Source: an uncultured Acetatifactor sp.
GTDB taxonomy: Bacteria > Bacillota > Clostridia > Lachnospirales > Lachnospiraceae
DNA: 20,691 nucleotides
NCBI GenBank assembly: GCA_910587555.1
Contig: CAJULV010000067.1
Location: 1-20,691 of the forward strand
Reading direction: 5' to 3'
The first letter of the stretch is position 1. Each line of letters begins with the position of its first letter. Of this stretch, positions 1 through 6,735 are shown piece after piece. The position numbers were made by a program, and so were the translations under genes. The notes beneath the pieces were generated by a model. That model did not search any database, was not told where the DNA came from, and saw only the letters and a list, made by a program, of their open reading frames with translations.

Positions 1-39
1 ATAAACACTGGGGTTACAGCGATTCTTTGTCTACACAAC

Positions 40-61
40 TGTTAAAAACAGGATTTTAACA
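40..61. repeat. 22-bp operator-like palindrome
   Basis: Two perfect 8-base arms, TGTTAAAA at 40-47 and TTTTAACA at 54-61, flank a 6-base centre. It lies just before the first small ORF. It could be a repressor site or an RNA hairpin. The half-sites TGTTAA/TTAACA recall Rex-type operators, but the spacing is longer than in a Rex box, so no regulator is assigned. Confidence 0.4.
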
Positions 62-107
62 TAGAAACGCTCTCTTGGCAAGCATAAATTGCGTAAATTT
101 TAATGAC

Positions 108-284
108 ATGTTATTTGCTGGTAACAGCTCAGACAGCCCCTCTCGCGAAGTCAAAATTGCGTTCTGCTTAAACAGCGGTTTTTGTGTGTTTATATATGGA
201 AAAAGGGTATATAATGAGGAGTGGAAAGCAAGAATTTACTTGCCTTCTGAAGTGGCAGAGAATATAATGAAAAATGAAGGATGA
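108..284 (+). CDS. Hypothetical small protein (58 aa)
   Basis: I do not recognise this protein. The frame is open from a stop at 57 and has a possible TTG start at 75 and an ATG at 108; neither has a clear Shine-Dalgarno sequence, and I chose the ATG. The product has a beta-rich middle (KIAFCLNSGFCVFIYGKRVY) and a charged C-terminal helix ending in EVAENIMKNEG. The stop overlaps the ATG at 281 as ATGA. The region may be a decayed remnant of accessory DNA, because neither start is well supported. Coding status is uncertain. Confidence 0.4.
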   Translation: MLFAGNSSDSPSREVKIAFCLNSGFCVFIYGKRVYNEEWKARIYLPSEVAENIMKNEG

Positions 285-346
285 GTCAGGCAAAGCATAC
301 GATGACGACCTTGGCTGGAAATGAGGTGGAAGCATGGATGAAGTAA
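281..346 (+). CDS. Possible 21-codon ORF bridging two small genes
   Basis: An ATG at 281 overlaps the stop of the preceding ORF (ATGA) and opens a 21-codon frame that ends at 346, inside the start of the next gene at 334. The layout is what translational coupling looks like, but so short an ORF can arise by chance. No similarity is recognised. Confidence 0.15.
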   Translation: MSQAKHTMTTLAGNEVEAWMK

Positions 347-606
347 AGATGATGGTTTCATGTGTGGTGGTAAAGGACAACAGGAAAATCGTCAGAGTAT
401 CCTTTCTGCGGGGGAAGGATTATGCAGACGGGTTCCTTCCTGACGGCGTAATAGAAAAATCCGGCGGCTTTGCACCCGAGGAGGTGCAGAAGCTGGAAAA
501 CTACCTGCGGGCCAACCGTCAGGATATTCTGAAGCAGGCGAGGGAGATTAATCCATTGAGAAACTGGCTGGGCGAATGGAAAAATCAGGCTTCCTGCAAA
601 AAATAA
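334..606 (+). CDS. Hypothetical small protein (90 aa)
   Basis: An ATG at 334 follows a purine-rich GAGGTGGAAGC ribosome binding site. The N-terminal half is predicted to be beta-strand rich (MMVSCVVVKDNRKIVRVSF) and contains a KDYADGFLPDG stretch. The C-terminal half is amphipathic helix (PEEVQKLENYLRANRQDIL) followed by an NPLRNWLG motif. There is no signal peptide or membrane segment. The composition looks like a genuine soluble protein. I cannot assign a family or a function. It lies downstream of another unknown small ORF and upstream of the aldolase leader. Confidence 0.6.
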   Translation: MDEVKMMVSCVVVKDNRKIVRVSFLRGKDYADGFLPDGVIEKSGGFAPEEVQKLENYLRANRQDILKQAREINPLRNWLGEWKNQASCKK

Positions 607-673
607 GCCGGCCGGCATAAAAGGACTCGGCAAAACGGCGAGGGTGGCCGGCTAAGTGGCGCAGCAAGAGTCC
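606..673 (+). other. Pseudoknot-capable leader before the aldolase gene
   Basis: Two interleaved inverted repeats lie in the 108-base gap. AGCCGGCC at 606-613 pairs with GGCCGGCT at 646-653, and GGACTC at 623-628 pairs with GAGTCC at 668-673. The order A-B-A'-B' is the topology of an H-type pseudoknot. It ends 24 bases before the AGGAGG of the aldolase gene (698-703). It does not match a riboswitch class I know, and there is no terminator-type U-run. A simple hairpin at the end of the preceding gene is the alternative. Confidence 0.35.
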
Positions 674-714
674 GGGTTTTCACAGCAAAGAAATGACAGG
701 AGGAGAAAAGGGGC

Positions 715-1686
715 ATGAAGGAGATATCGAATTTAATAGCTTATCGTCCGGATGTAAAGGTTGTGGATGCAACCATGCGTGACGGAGGGCTTGTGAATGA
801 TTTTTATTTTACGGATGAATTTGTAAAGGCGCTGTATTTGGCAAACCTGCGTGCGGGTGTGGATTATATGGAGTTCGGATACAAGGCGTCAAGGGAGATG
901 TTTGACGAGAACAGGTTCGGAAAGTGGAAGTTCTGCAGGGATGAGCATATCAGGGAGATTGTAGGAGAAAATGCCACAGACCTGAAGCTTGCCGTGATGG
1001 CGGATGTGGGAAGGTGCGAGAAGTCTGACATCATAGACAGGGCGGACAGCCCCATTGACTTGATTCGAGTGGCTACTTATGTCAATACCATTCCAGGCGC
1101 GGTGGCGATGATTGAAGATGCCGCAAAGAAGGGCTATGAGGTCAGCTGTAATATTATGGCGATTTCCAATGTGCGGGAGGGGGAACTGAAGGCGGCGCTG
1201 GATATACTGGGAAGGACGCCGGCGGATGTACTCTATATTGTGGACAGCTACGGCGCCATGTATCCGGAGCAGATAGCCCGCTTTGTGGATATGTATATGG
1301 AAGTGGCGGCAAAATACGGCAAGAAGGTGGGAATCCATGCTCATAACAACCAGCAGCTGGCGTTTGCCAATACCATAGAGGCCGTGGGCGACGGGGCGGA
1401 CTGGCTGGACGCCACATATGCTTCCATGGGACGCGGGGCGGGAAACTGTGCCATGGAGCTGCTTCTGGGTTTTTTACGCAATCCCAAGTATAATGTCTAT
1501 CCGGCGATCCAGTTTGTGGATAATCACATGAACCCTATGAAAGCCGCGGGCGTGGTGTGGGGATATGACCTGCAGTATCTTATGACAGGGCTTCTGAACC
1601 AGCATCCAAGGGCGGCGATTCAGTTTACCAGGGAAAAGCGGAGCGATTATACGGAATTTTACAGAGAGATGGTGGCTCAGGATTAG
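715..1686 (+). CDS. DRE-TIM aldolase-family protein (HMGL-like)
   Basis: This 323-residue TIM-barrel enzyme belongs to the HMGL-like (DRE-TIM) group, close to 4-hydroxy-2-oxovalerate aldolases. The signature reads DATMRDGG, with R22 as the expected catalytic arginine and D23 as a metal ligand. The metal-binding pair is H208 and H210 in GIHAHNN. The family cleaves or forms carbon-carbon bonds next to a 2-oxo acid, using a divalent metal. The length suits the lyase barrel alone; there is no LeuA-type regulatory domain. The ATG at 715 follows AGGAGGAG at 698. No acetaldehyde dehydrogenase or hydratase partner is adjacent, so the substrate cannot be read from context. Homologues are often annotated only as aldolase catalytic domain proteins. 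The family call is firm; the reaction is unknown. Confidence 0.88.
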   Translation: MKEISNLIAYRPDVKVVDATMRDGGLVNDFYFTDEFVKALYLANLRAGVDYMEFGYKASREMFDENRFGKWKFCRDEHIREIVGENATDLKLAVMADVGRCEKSDIIDRADSPIDLIRVATYVNTIPGAVAMIEDAAKKGYEVSCNIMAISNVREGELKAALDILGRTPADVLYIVDSYGAMYPEQIARFVDMYMEVAAKYGKKVGIHAHNNQQLAFANTIEAVGDGADWLDATYASMGRGAGNCAMELLLGFLRNPKYNVYPAIQFVDNHMNPMKAAGVVWGYDLQYLMTGLLNQHPRAAIQFTREKRSDYTEFYREMVAQD

Positions 1687-1712
1687 GAAGCCTTTTTCGG
1701 GGTCTTTGATAT

Positions 1713-1745
1713 ATGCTGTGAAAGGAAACTTCCACAGCATTTTTG
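1713..1745 (+). terminator. Intrinsic terminator after the aldolase gene
   Basis: The arms ATGCTGTG (1713-1720) and CACAGCAT (1733-1740) form an 8-bp stem, followed directly by TTTT. It separates the aldolase gene from the RNA repair operon. Confidence 0.75.
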
Positions 1746-1763
1746 TCGTACGGAAAGCAAGGT

Positions 1764-1819
1764 GACTTTACCGTTTTCTTTAGTGATGCCGTAATCGACT
1801 TTACCCTTTAGTGCTATCG
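1764..1819 (+). repeat. Imperfect direct repeat upstream of the RNA ligase
   Basis: GACTTTACC followed by TTTAGTG occurs twice: at 1764 with an insertion of about six bases between the two parts, and at 1797 with one base between them. The copies start 33 bases apart, about three helical turns, and end about 17 bases before the ligase ribosome binding site. This would suit a regulator bound in tandem. I see no convincing sigma-A promoter here, and no sigma-54 site of the kind that drives rtcBA operons. Confidence 0.4.
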
Positions 1820-1848
1820 CGCAACGATTTAAGTTAGGAGGAGATTGT

Positions 1849-2634
1849 ATGGAACGGATTTATAAATATCCTCGAACCCGTCACATAGAAGGGTCCAGGA
1901 AGCAATCGGGAGATGAGGATCTAAAGAGTGTTGCATTTGACGAGGTGAGAGGCAGATATCTGGTGCTGGAGGAGAAGGTGGACGGTGCCAATTGCGGTAT
2001 CAGCTTTGGGGCGGATGGAAGAATGTACCTGCAGAGCAGAGGACATTTTCTGAACGGGGGATACGGCGAAAGGCAGTTTGACCTGTTTAAAATGTGGGCA
2101 GGCTGCTTTGAGGAGAGGCTGCGCCAGCTGCTGGGAAAACGATATATTATGTACGGGGAATGGCTATATGCCAAGCATACGGTATTTTATGACAGCCTGC
2201 CGCATTATTTCATGGAATTTGATATTTTTGACAAGGAGGAGGAGAAATTTTTCTCTACACGGAAAAGAAGGGAGTTCCTGAGAGAGGCTTCTTTTATCAG
2301 CTCGGTGCGTGTGTTGGATAGGGGATATTACAATAGCAGCGAGGAGATTGCAAATTGGGTTGGAGCCAGCCTGTTTATCTCGGAAGAGCGGGAGCAAAAT
2401 TTTCTGCTGCAGTGCCGCAAAGGCGGTGTAGAGCCGGAAACCGCCAGACGCCAGACAGATCTGACAGGAATTATGGAGGGAATCTATATCAAGGTGGAGG
2501 AGGGTGATTATGTGATTGACCGCTTGAAATATGTCAGGACGTCCTTTCTTAACAGGATTCTTGATTCGGAAAGCCATTGGATGAACCGGCCCATGGTGGC
2601 GAACCGTCTGGCGGAAGGAACAAATCTATTTTAG
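1849..2634 (+). CDS. RNA ligase, Rnl2-like nucleotidyltransferase
   Basis: The 261-residue protein carries the ordered motifs of ATP-dependent RNA ligases. Motif I is KVDGAN with the adenylated lysine at K43. A conserved glutamate, E104, lies in YGEWLY. Motif III is FMEFDIFD at about 121-128, motif IV is EGIYIKVE at 210-217, and motif V is RLKYVR with K227. The enzyme would form a lysine-AMP, transfer AMP to a 5'-phosphate and seal it to a 3'-OH. Every catalytic motif is intact. The length covers the nucleotidyltransferase core with little room for a C-terminal domain. The ATG at 1849 sits 7 bases after AGGAGG. The stop is 10 bases before the HD-Pnk gene, which would make the ends this ligase needs. 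The cytoplasmic target is probably broken tRNA or other structured RNA. Confidence 0.88.
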   Translation: MERIYKYPRTRHIEGSRKQSGDEDLKSVAFDEVRGRYLVLEEKVDGANCGISFGADGRMYLQSRGHFLNGGYGERQFDLFKMWAGCFEERLRQLLGKRYIMYGEWLYAKHTVFYDSLPHYFMEFDIFDKEEEKFFSTRKRREFLREASFISSVRVLDRGYYNSSEEIANWVGASLFISEEREQNFLLQCRKGGVEPETARRQTDLTGIMEGIYIKVEEGDYVIDRLKYVRTSFLNRILDSESHWMNRPMVANRLAEGTNLF

Positions 2635-2644
2635 GGGGGAATAT

Positions 2645-3760
2645 ATGGAGGAGAGATGTTTTACCCTGGCAGGGCTTTCGGAAAAATATTCCGAACTTCT
2701 GCAATTAAAGAATGTCAGGCAAAATCCGGACTATCACGCCGAGGGTGATGTGTACCGGCATACGGAAATGGTATGTGAAAAACTGCTGCTGCTTCCGGAA
2801 TGGTATGGATTAACCTTTGAGGAACAGCGGATCCTGTTTTTTGCCGCGGCGTTTCACGATATCGGGAAGATAACCTGCACAAAGCAGGAGGATGGAAAGT
2901 GGGTTTCACCGGGGCACACGAAGGCGGGGGAGAAAATATTCCGCGGTTTGGCATACAGGGAAAACAGGAGGTTTGACCTGAATATTCGGGAGCGGGAGAA
3001 AGTTGCGAAGCTGATTCGGTACCATGGCCTGCCGGTATGGTTCTGGACCAGGAGAAGGCCCGAAGCCGCCCTTCTCATGGCCGCGGAAAGCGTTTCTCTG
3101 CGCCTGCTGTATCTGCTAGCGAAGGCGGATGTGCAGGGGAGGGAAGGCAGCGACATGGGAAGCCTTGACGATAATGTGGAATTGTTTGCGGATTTTGCGA
3201 AGGAACTGGGAATCTGGCAAAGCCCATATCAATTTGCCGGCCCATATGCGAAATTTCAGTATTTTCACAGGGAAGATATGTGGCAGGGGACCGAATTATA
3301 TGACGACACGGAGTTCGATGTGATTTTGCTGTCAGGGCTTCCCCTGGCCGGAAAAGACAGCTGGATTGCGGAACATGGGCAGGATATGGCGGTGGTTTCC
3401 CTGGATGATATTCGGGAGGAAAGAGGGATATCACCGGAGGAAGGCTCCGGAAGGGTAGTATGTGAGGCCGTGGAGCGGGCAAGGATTTTTCTGCGGAGAA
3501 AGGAGCCGTTTATCTGGAATGCCACCAATATCATACAGGAAACCAGGCAGAAGCTGGTTCGCCTTTTTGCGGGATATGGTGCCAGAGTGTGCATATTATA
3601 TCTGGAGGCACCTTATCAGGAGCTTCTTGAGAGAAATCAGAAGAGGGAACGCCATATTCCGGAAGCAGTGCTGGAGAAAATGATTCGAAGGCTGGAACTG
3701 CCGGAACCCTGGGAGGCATATGAGGTGAAATGCCTGTTTGCCGGCGCAGAGGAAAGATGA
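2645..3760 (+). CDS. HD phosphohydrolase-polynucleotide kinase fusion (HD-Pnk type)
   Basis: This 371-residue protein joins two end-healing domains. The N-terminal HD domain (about 30-190) shows H39, the H71-D72 pair in AAFHDIGK, H91, and a later D162. The C-terminal P-loop kinase (about 224-371) has GLPLAGKDS at 231-239, a D254/R257 pair in SLDDIRE, WNATN, and an arginine-rich lid (ERNQKRERHIP) typical of T4 Pnkp-like kinases. The domain order matches HD-Pnk, known from Runella slithyformis, in which HD removes 2',3'-cyclic phosphate or phosphate and Pnk phosphorylates 5'-OH. These are exactly the ends left by many ribotoxins. It follows the RNA ligase by 10 bases behind AGGGGGGA, so the two are almost certainly one operon. 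The domain call is firm; activity on RNA in vivo is inferred. Confidence 0.87.
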   Translation: MEERCFTLAGLSEKYSELLQLKNVRQNPDYHAEGDVYRHTEMVCEKLLLLPEWYGLTFEEQRILFFAAAFHDIGKITCTKQEDGKWVSPGHTKAGEKIFRGLAYRENRRFDLNIREREKVAKLIRYHGLPVWFWTRRRPEAALLMAAESVSLRLLYLLAKADVQGREGSDMGSLDDNVELFADFAKELGIWQSPYQFAGPYAKFQYFHREDMWQGTELYDDTEFDVILLSGLPLAGKDSWIAEHGQDMAVVSLDDIREERGISPEEGSGRVVCEAVERARIFLRRKEPFIWNATNIIQETRQKLVRLFAGYGARVCILYLEAPYQELLERNQKRERHIPEAVLEKMIRRLELPEPWEAYEVKCLFAGAEER

Positions 3761-3771
3761 GCGAAAAGTGA

Positions 3772-3800
3772 TTGTCTCAAACAAGAAAAAAAGATATAAT
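3772..3800 (+). promoter_or_regulatory. Sigma-A promoter for the ArsR gene
   Basis: TTGTCT (3772-3777), a 17-base spacer and TATAAT (3795-3800) form a near-consensus promoter in the gap between the HD-Pnk gene and the ArsR gene. This gives the regulator a transcript of its own. I do not see the TGAA-N6-TTCA operator typical of SmtB/CzrA; the nearest match, around 3806-3819, is poor. Confidence 0.7.
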
Positions 3801-3850
3801 GGAAATGAAGGTCGTTAAAAAGGTAGGGAGTAAGGAGACAAGGGGCGGAA

Positions 3851-4195
3851 ATGGAAGAGAATGCATATATCCATGTAAATGAAGAAACTTTGAAACGTAT
3901 AGACGAAAAAATGCCCCCGGAGGAGGAACTGCTGGATCTGGCAGAATTTTTTAAGGTGTTCGGCGATGGGACACGCCTGAAGATTCTGTACGTGCTGCTG
4001 AGCAGTGAAATGTGCGTGTACGACATTGCGGCAGTTCTGGGGATGTCCCAGTCAGCGATTTCCCATCAGCTGCGGGTATTGAAGCAGATGGATCTGGTGA
4101 AAAACCGACGGGACGGTAAGACAATTTTTTATTCCCTGGCCGATTCTCATATCGTGACAATCCTCAGCCAGGGACTTGACCATATCGAAGAATGA
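3851..4195 (+). CDS. ArsR/SmtB-family metal-sensing repressor
   Basis: This is a 114-residue winged-helix protein. The recognition region reads SQSAISHQLRVLK (66-78), and the wing follows at RRDGKTIFYSL. The C-terminal helix carries D98, H100, H111 and E114, the same residues and spacing as the alpha-5 zinc site of SmtB. The alpha-3 site is not complete: where CadC has CxC, this protein has C55-V-Y57. It is therefore expected to be a dimeric repressor released by zinc or a similar ion through the alpha-5 site. No efflux ATPase or cation transporter is adjacent; the next gene converges on it. Its regulon must lie elsewhere or be only itself. The 25-residue N-terminal extension is acidic. Confidence 0.88.
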   Translation: MEENAYIHVNEETLKRIDEKMPPEEELLDLAEFFKVFGDGTRLKILYVLLSSEMCVYDIAAVLGMSQSAISHQLRVLKQMDLVKNRRDGKTIFYSLADSHIVTILSQGLDHIEE

Positions 4196-4209
4196 CCTTA
4201 TTTTCTGTG

Positions 4210-4249
4210 TGGTTCTCTGTGTGTGAAAGTGCGGGTACACAAAGAACCA
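4210..4249. terminator. Hairpin between convergent ArsR and DUF5050 genes
   Basis: TGGTTCT (4210-4216) pairs with AGAACCA (4243-4249). The stem continues, after one mismatch, with TGTGT against ACACA, for roughly 13 pairs. There is no strong T-run on either side. It sits between converging genes, so a transcription end point is likely but not certain. Confidence 0.4.
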
Positions 4250-4290
4250 CCGGGCTTTCATACAGGCCGGGCCGGCCAATCACCGGAGAT

Positions 4291-5304
4291 TTACTGTGCG
4301 GCAGCTTCCGCGGCGCCGAAGAGTTCGTAGTAATCGCTTCCCAGCTGGGAATGGTACATTGAGACATCATTGCCGAATTCCTGGAAATATACATACTGGG
4401 AAGTCATGTTGATACGGGTGTAATTTCCCTCCGCTATGACTTTTGCGCTGCTTCCGTCCATGCGCATACATTTCAGCTGCGGCGTAGAGCCGTTTTTCTG
4501 GTAATAGATAAAGCCGCCGCCCATATTAAAGCAGTCTACCCTATCCTCTGTCAGCACCTCAACTACATTCTGTGACCTGGAATAGCGGCACAGCCGGTAA
4601 TTATTGGCCACATCCAGGTAGTATACATAATCCCCGTCCAGAGCGGGAGACCAAATATTTCCTTTCCACACTTCATATGGCACATCCGTGGCGGAATCCA
4701 GGGCATAGAGATAATGGTCACCCTGGGTTCCGTTGTAATAGAGTACTCCGTTGTCGGCGCAGGCGGGATTGATGACATAGTCAGCCAGGTCCGTTCGCCC
4801 GGATCCGTCTATTTTCATTTTGTAAAAGGAGGGCCCGGCATTTCCGGAGGTCAGCAGATACAGATAATTGTCTACAAGCTGCCCTGTCACAATGACATCA
4901 TTGGTCAAAGCCTCCGAGTTGCTGCCGTCCAGTTTGCTGCGGAGAAAGGATTTCATTCCGAACGCATGTCCGAAGCCGGTGCTGACAGTGGAGGCCCCGG
5001 TGTGGAAATAGTAGAGATATTTGCCCCCGGCCAGGATATTGCGTACTTCCAGGGTATTGAGACGGCGCATGCCGCTTTCGTCTGGTGCCATGGAGAACAG
5101 CCCGCCTCCGTTAAAGGAGTTGTAGAAATAGACAGTGCCGTCATATTCGCAGAACAGCCCGTCATTGTTCAGATTACCGGCTGTGTTGCCCACGGTGCCC
5201 GCCGGGTTCATGGCAACACGTTGGGAAAATGTCACAAGGATTATTGTGATAATCAGGAGAAGGGTAATAACTACGGTTAATGTGGTTTTGATTGCTTTTT
5301 TCAT
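4291..5304 (-). CDS. Membrane-anchored DUF5050 beta-propeller protein
   Basis: The 337-residue protein starts with a short basic tip and one hydrophobic segment (about 9-27), so it is probably anchored with the rest outside the cell. The remainder is a run of repeats of about 45 residues with patterns such as YDGTVYFYNS, GKYLYYFH, NGVLYYNG, GDYVYYLD, GGFIYYQ and SQYVYFQE, alternating with KIDGSG or RMDGSS turns. This is the DUF5050 propeller-like pattern seen in many Clostridia. There is no catalytic signature and no lipobox cysteine. The function is unknown; binding of a cell-wall or extracellular ligand is a guess from the fold. The gene stands alone, divergent from pheA and convergent with the ArsR gene. 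Confidence 0.8.
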   Translation of the reverse strand: MKKAIKTTLTVVITLLLIITIILVTFSQRVAMNPAGTVGNTAGNLNNDGLFCEYDGTVYFYNSFNGGGLFSMAPDESGMRRLNTLEVRNILAGGKYLYYFHTGASTVSTGFGHAFGMKSFLRSKLDGSNSEALTNDVIVTGQLVDNYLYLLTSGNAGPSFYKMKIDGSGRTDLADYVINPACADNGVLYYNGTQGDHYLYALDSATDVPYEVWKGNIWSPALDGDYVYYLDVANNYRLCRYSRSQNVVEVLTEDRVDCFNMGGGFIYYQKNGSTPQLKCMRMDGSSAKVIAEGNYTRINMTSQYVYFQEFGNDVSMYHSQLGSDYYELFGAAEAAAQ

Positions 5305-5334
5305 ACAACACCTGTCCTATCAATTTTTTTGCGT

Positions 5335-5340
5335 ATTATA
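5335..5340 (-). promoter_or_regulatory. Likely -10 element of the DUF5050 gene
   Basis: On the minus strand TATAAT reads at 5340-5335, about 30 bases before the ATG. No good -35 hexamer is visible at the expected distance. AGGACAGG acts as the ribosome binding site. Confidence 0.4.
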
Positions 5341-5389
5341 ATTCATATTTACATTTTACACCCCTTTTTACTTGCTATCAAGATTGATT

Positions 5390-5398
5390 TGGTATAAT
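5390..5398 (+). promoter_or_regulatory. Extended -10 promoter of pheA
   Basis: TGG directly before TATAAT (5393-5398) makes an extended -10 element. The possible -35, TTGCTA at 5372-5377, is spaced 15 bases, which is short. I see no T-box or leader peptide between the promoter and pheA; the leader is only about 38 bases. Confidence 0.55.
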
Positions 5399-5442
5399 AT
5401 AGAAAAAAAGATATGGGATAGAAGATAAAGGAGCTTTTGCAT

Positions 5443-6567
5443 ATGGATTTGCTGGAGTTGAGGGAACGCATTGATGTTATTGATAAACAGATTGTGGAAC
5501 TGTATGAGCAGCGTATGGATATCAGCAGGCAGGTGGCAGAGTATAAGATTGCCACGGGGAAGAAGGTTCTGGACAGCCAGCGGGAAGCGGAGAAGCTGGC
5601 GAAGGTCAGGGCGCTGACACATAACGAATTCAACGGCTGCGGTGTGGAGGAACTGTTTGAACAGATTATATCCATGAGCCGCAAGCTCCAGTACCAACTG
5701 CTGACAGAAAAGGGCAGTCAGGGGAAACTGCCTTTTATCGGTGTGGACGAGCTGGAGACAGATAGGGCAAGGGTTGTGTTCCAGGGAGCGGAGGGGGCTT
5801 ATTCGCAGGCTGCAATGATACAGTATTTCGGAAATATGGTCAACAGCTTCCATGTGGATTCCTTCCGCGACGCCATGATTGCCATAGAGGAGGGCAGCGC
5901 GGATTTTGCGGTGCTTCCCATTGAGAACTCCACTGCCGGCATCGTGAATGAAATCTACGATCTGCTGCAGGAATATGAGAATTATATAGTGGGGGAGCAG
6001 ATTATAAAGATTGAGCATTGCCTGCTGGGCGTGCCGGGGGGGAGTACGGAGGAAGTCAGGACGGTTTACTCCCATCCGCAGTCGCTGATGCAGAGCGCGA
6101 AATATCTGGAAAAGCATGACTGGAGACAGATCAGCATGCAGAATAATGCATTTGCTGCCAGGAAGGTGGCGGAGGACGGAGACAGGAGCCAGGCGGCCAT
6201 TGCAGGGGAACATGCCGCGGAGTCCTATGGTTTGCAGGTGCTTCAGAGACAGGTCAATCATTCGGGAACCAATTCCACCAGGTTTATTATCGTCACAAAC
6301 CAGAAGATATTCAGGAAAGACGCGAAGAAGGTCAGCATTTGCTTTGAAGTGCCTCATGAGAGCGGCTCCCTGTATCACATGCTGTCTCATTTTATTTATA
6401 ATCATCTGAACATGACGAAGATTGAGAGCCGTCCCATTGAGGGCAGAAACTGGGAATACCGCTTTTTTATTGATTTTGAGGGCAATCTGGCAGACAGCGC
6501 CGTGAAAAATGCCCTGCGGGGACTGCGGGAAGAGGCAAGGAACATGAAGGTGCTGGGGAATTACTGA
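5443..6567 (+). CDS. pheA: Bifunctional chorismate mutase/prephenate dehydratase (P-protein)
   Basis: The 374-residue enzyme converts chorismate to prephenate and then to phenylpyruvate, the committed path to phenylalanine. Residues 1 to about 88 are an AroQ chorismate mutase helix bundle (LRERIDVIDKQIVELYEQR, then REAEKLAKVR). The dehydratase spans about 105-285 (FQGAEGAYSQAA, PIENSTAGIV) and has the catalytic NSTRF at 277-281. The C-terminal ACT domain carries GSLYHML and ESRP at 328-331, which bind phenylalanine for feedback inhibition. Positions agree closely with the E. coli P-protein. The ATG at 5443 lies 9 bases after AAAGGAG; an upstream TTG at 5437 is less likely. It appears to be transcribed alone. 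The short leader leaves no room for attenuation, so control is probably allosteric. Confidence 0.96.
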   Translation: MDLLELRERIDVIDKQIVELYEQRMDISRQVAEYKIATGKKVLDSQREAEKLAKVRALTHNEFNGCGVEELFEQIISMSRKLQYQLLTEKGSQGKLPFIGVDELETDRARVVFQGAEGAYSQAAMIQYFGNMVNSFHVDSFRDAMIAIEEGSADFAVLPIENSTAGIVNEIYDLLQEYENYIVGEQIIKIEHCLLGVPGGSTEEVRTVYSHPQSLMQSAKYLEKHDWRQISMQNNAFAARKVAEDGDRSQAAIAGEHAAESYGLQVLQRQVNHSGTNSTRFIIVTNQKIFRKDAKKVSICFEVPHESGSLYHMLSHFIYNHLNMTKIESRPIEGRNWEYRFFIDFEGNLADSAVKNALRGLREEARNMKVLGNY

Positions 6568-6735
6568 CAGGGCGTTTCCCGGCAGGCATGCTGTTTTGCC
6601 GATATTGCGTCAAAGCTGTTTCCCGGATTCTGTGCGGGCAGGGAGTTTGGGGGAGACGGTGCGGCGGGCAGAGAGCTGCTGCTTTGTTTGGATCATGGAA
6701 TAAAATGCGGCTTGGGAAAGTAGGGTGTGGACGGG

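Noticed and set aside
1849..3760. Whether the ligase/HD-Pnk pair could be a phage or mobile defence island
   Set aside because: No integrase, phage, restriction or toxin gene adjoins it, and flanking genes are housekeeping. A repair operon fits better, although an anti-toxin role remains possible.
3801..3850. SmtB/CzrA operator at the ArsR promoter
   Set aside because: The best candidate, TGAA-N6-TAAA, matches only one half-site, so I do not call an operator.
5368..6405. 345-codon frame antisense to pheA
   Set aside because: It overlaps a complete P-protein with all catalytic motifs, and its own translation has no recognisable domain.
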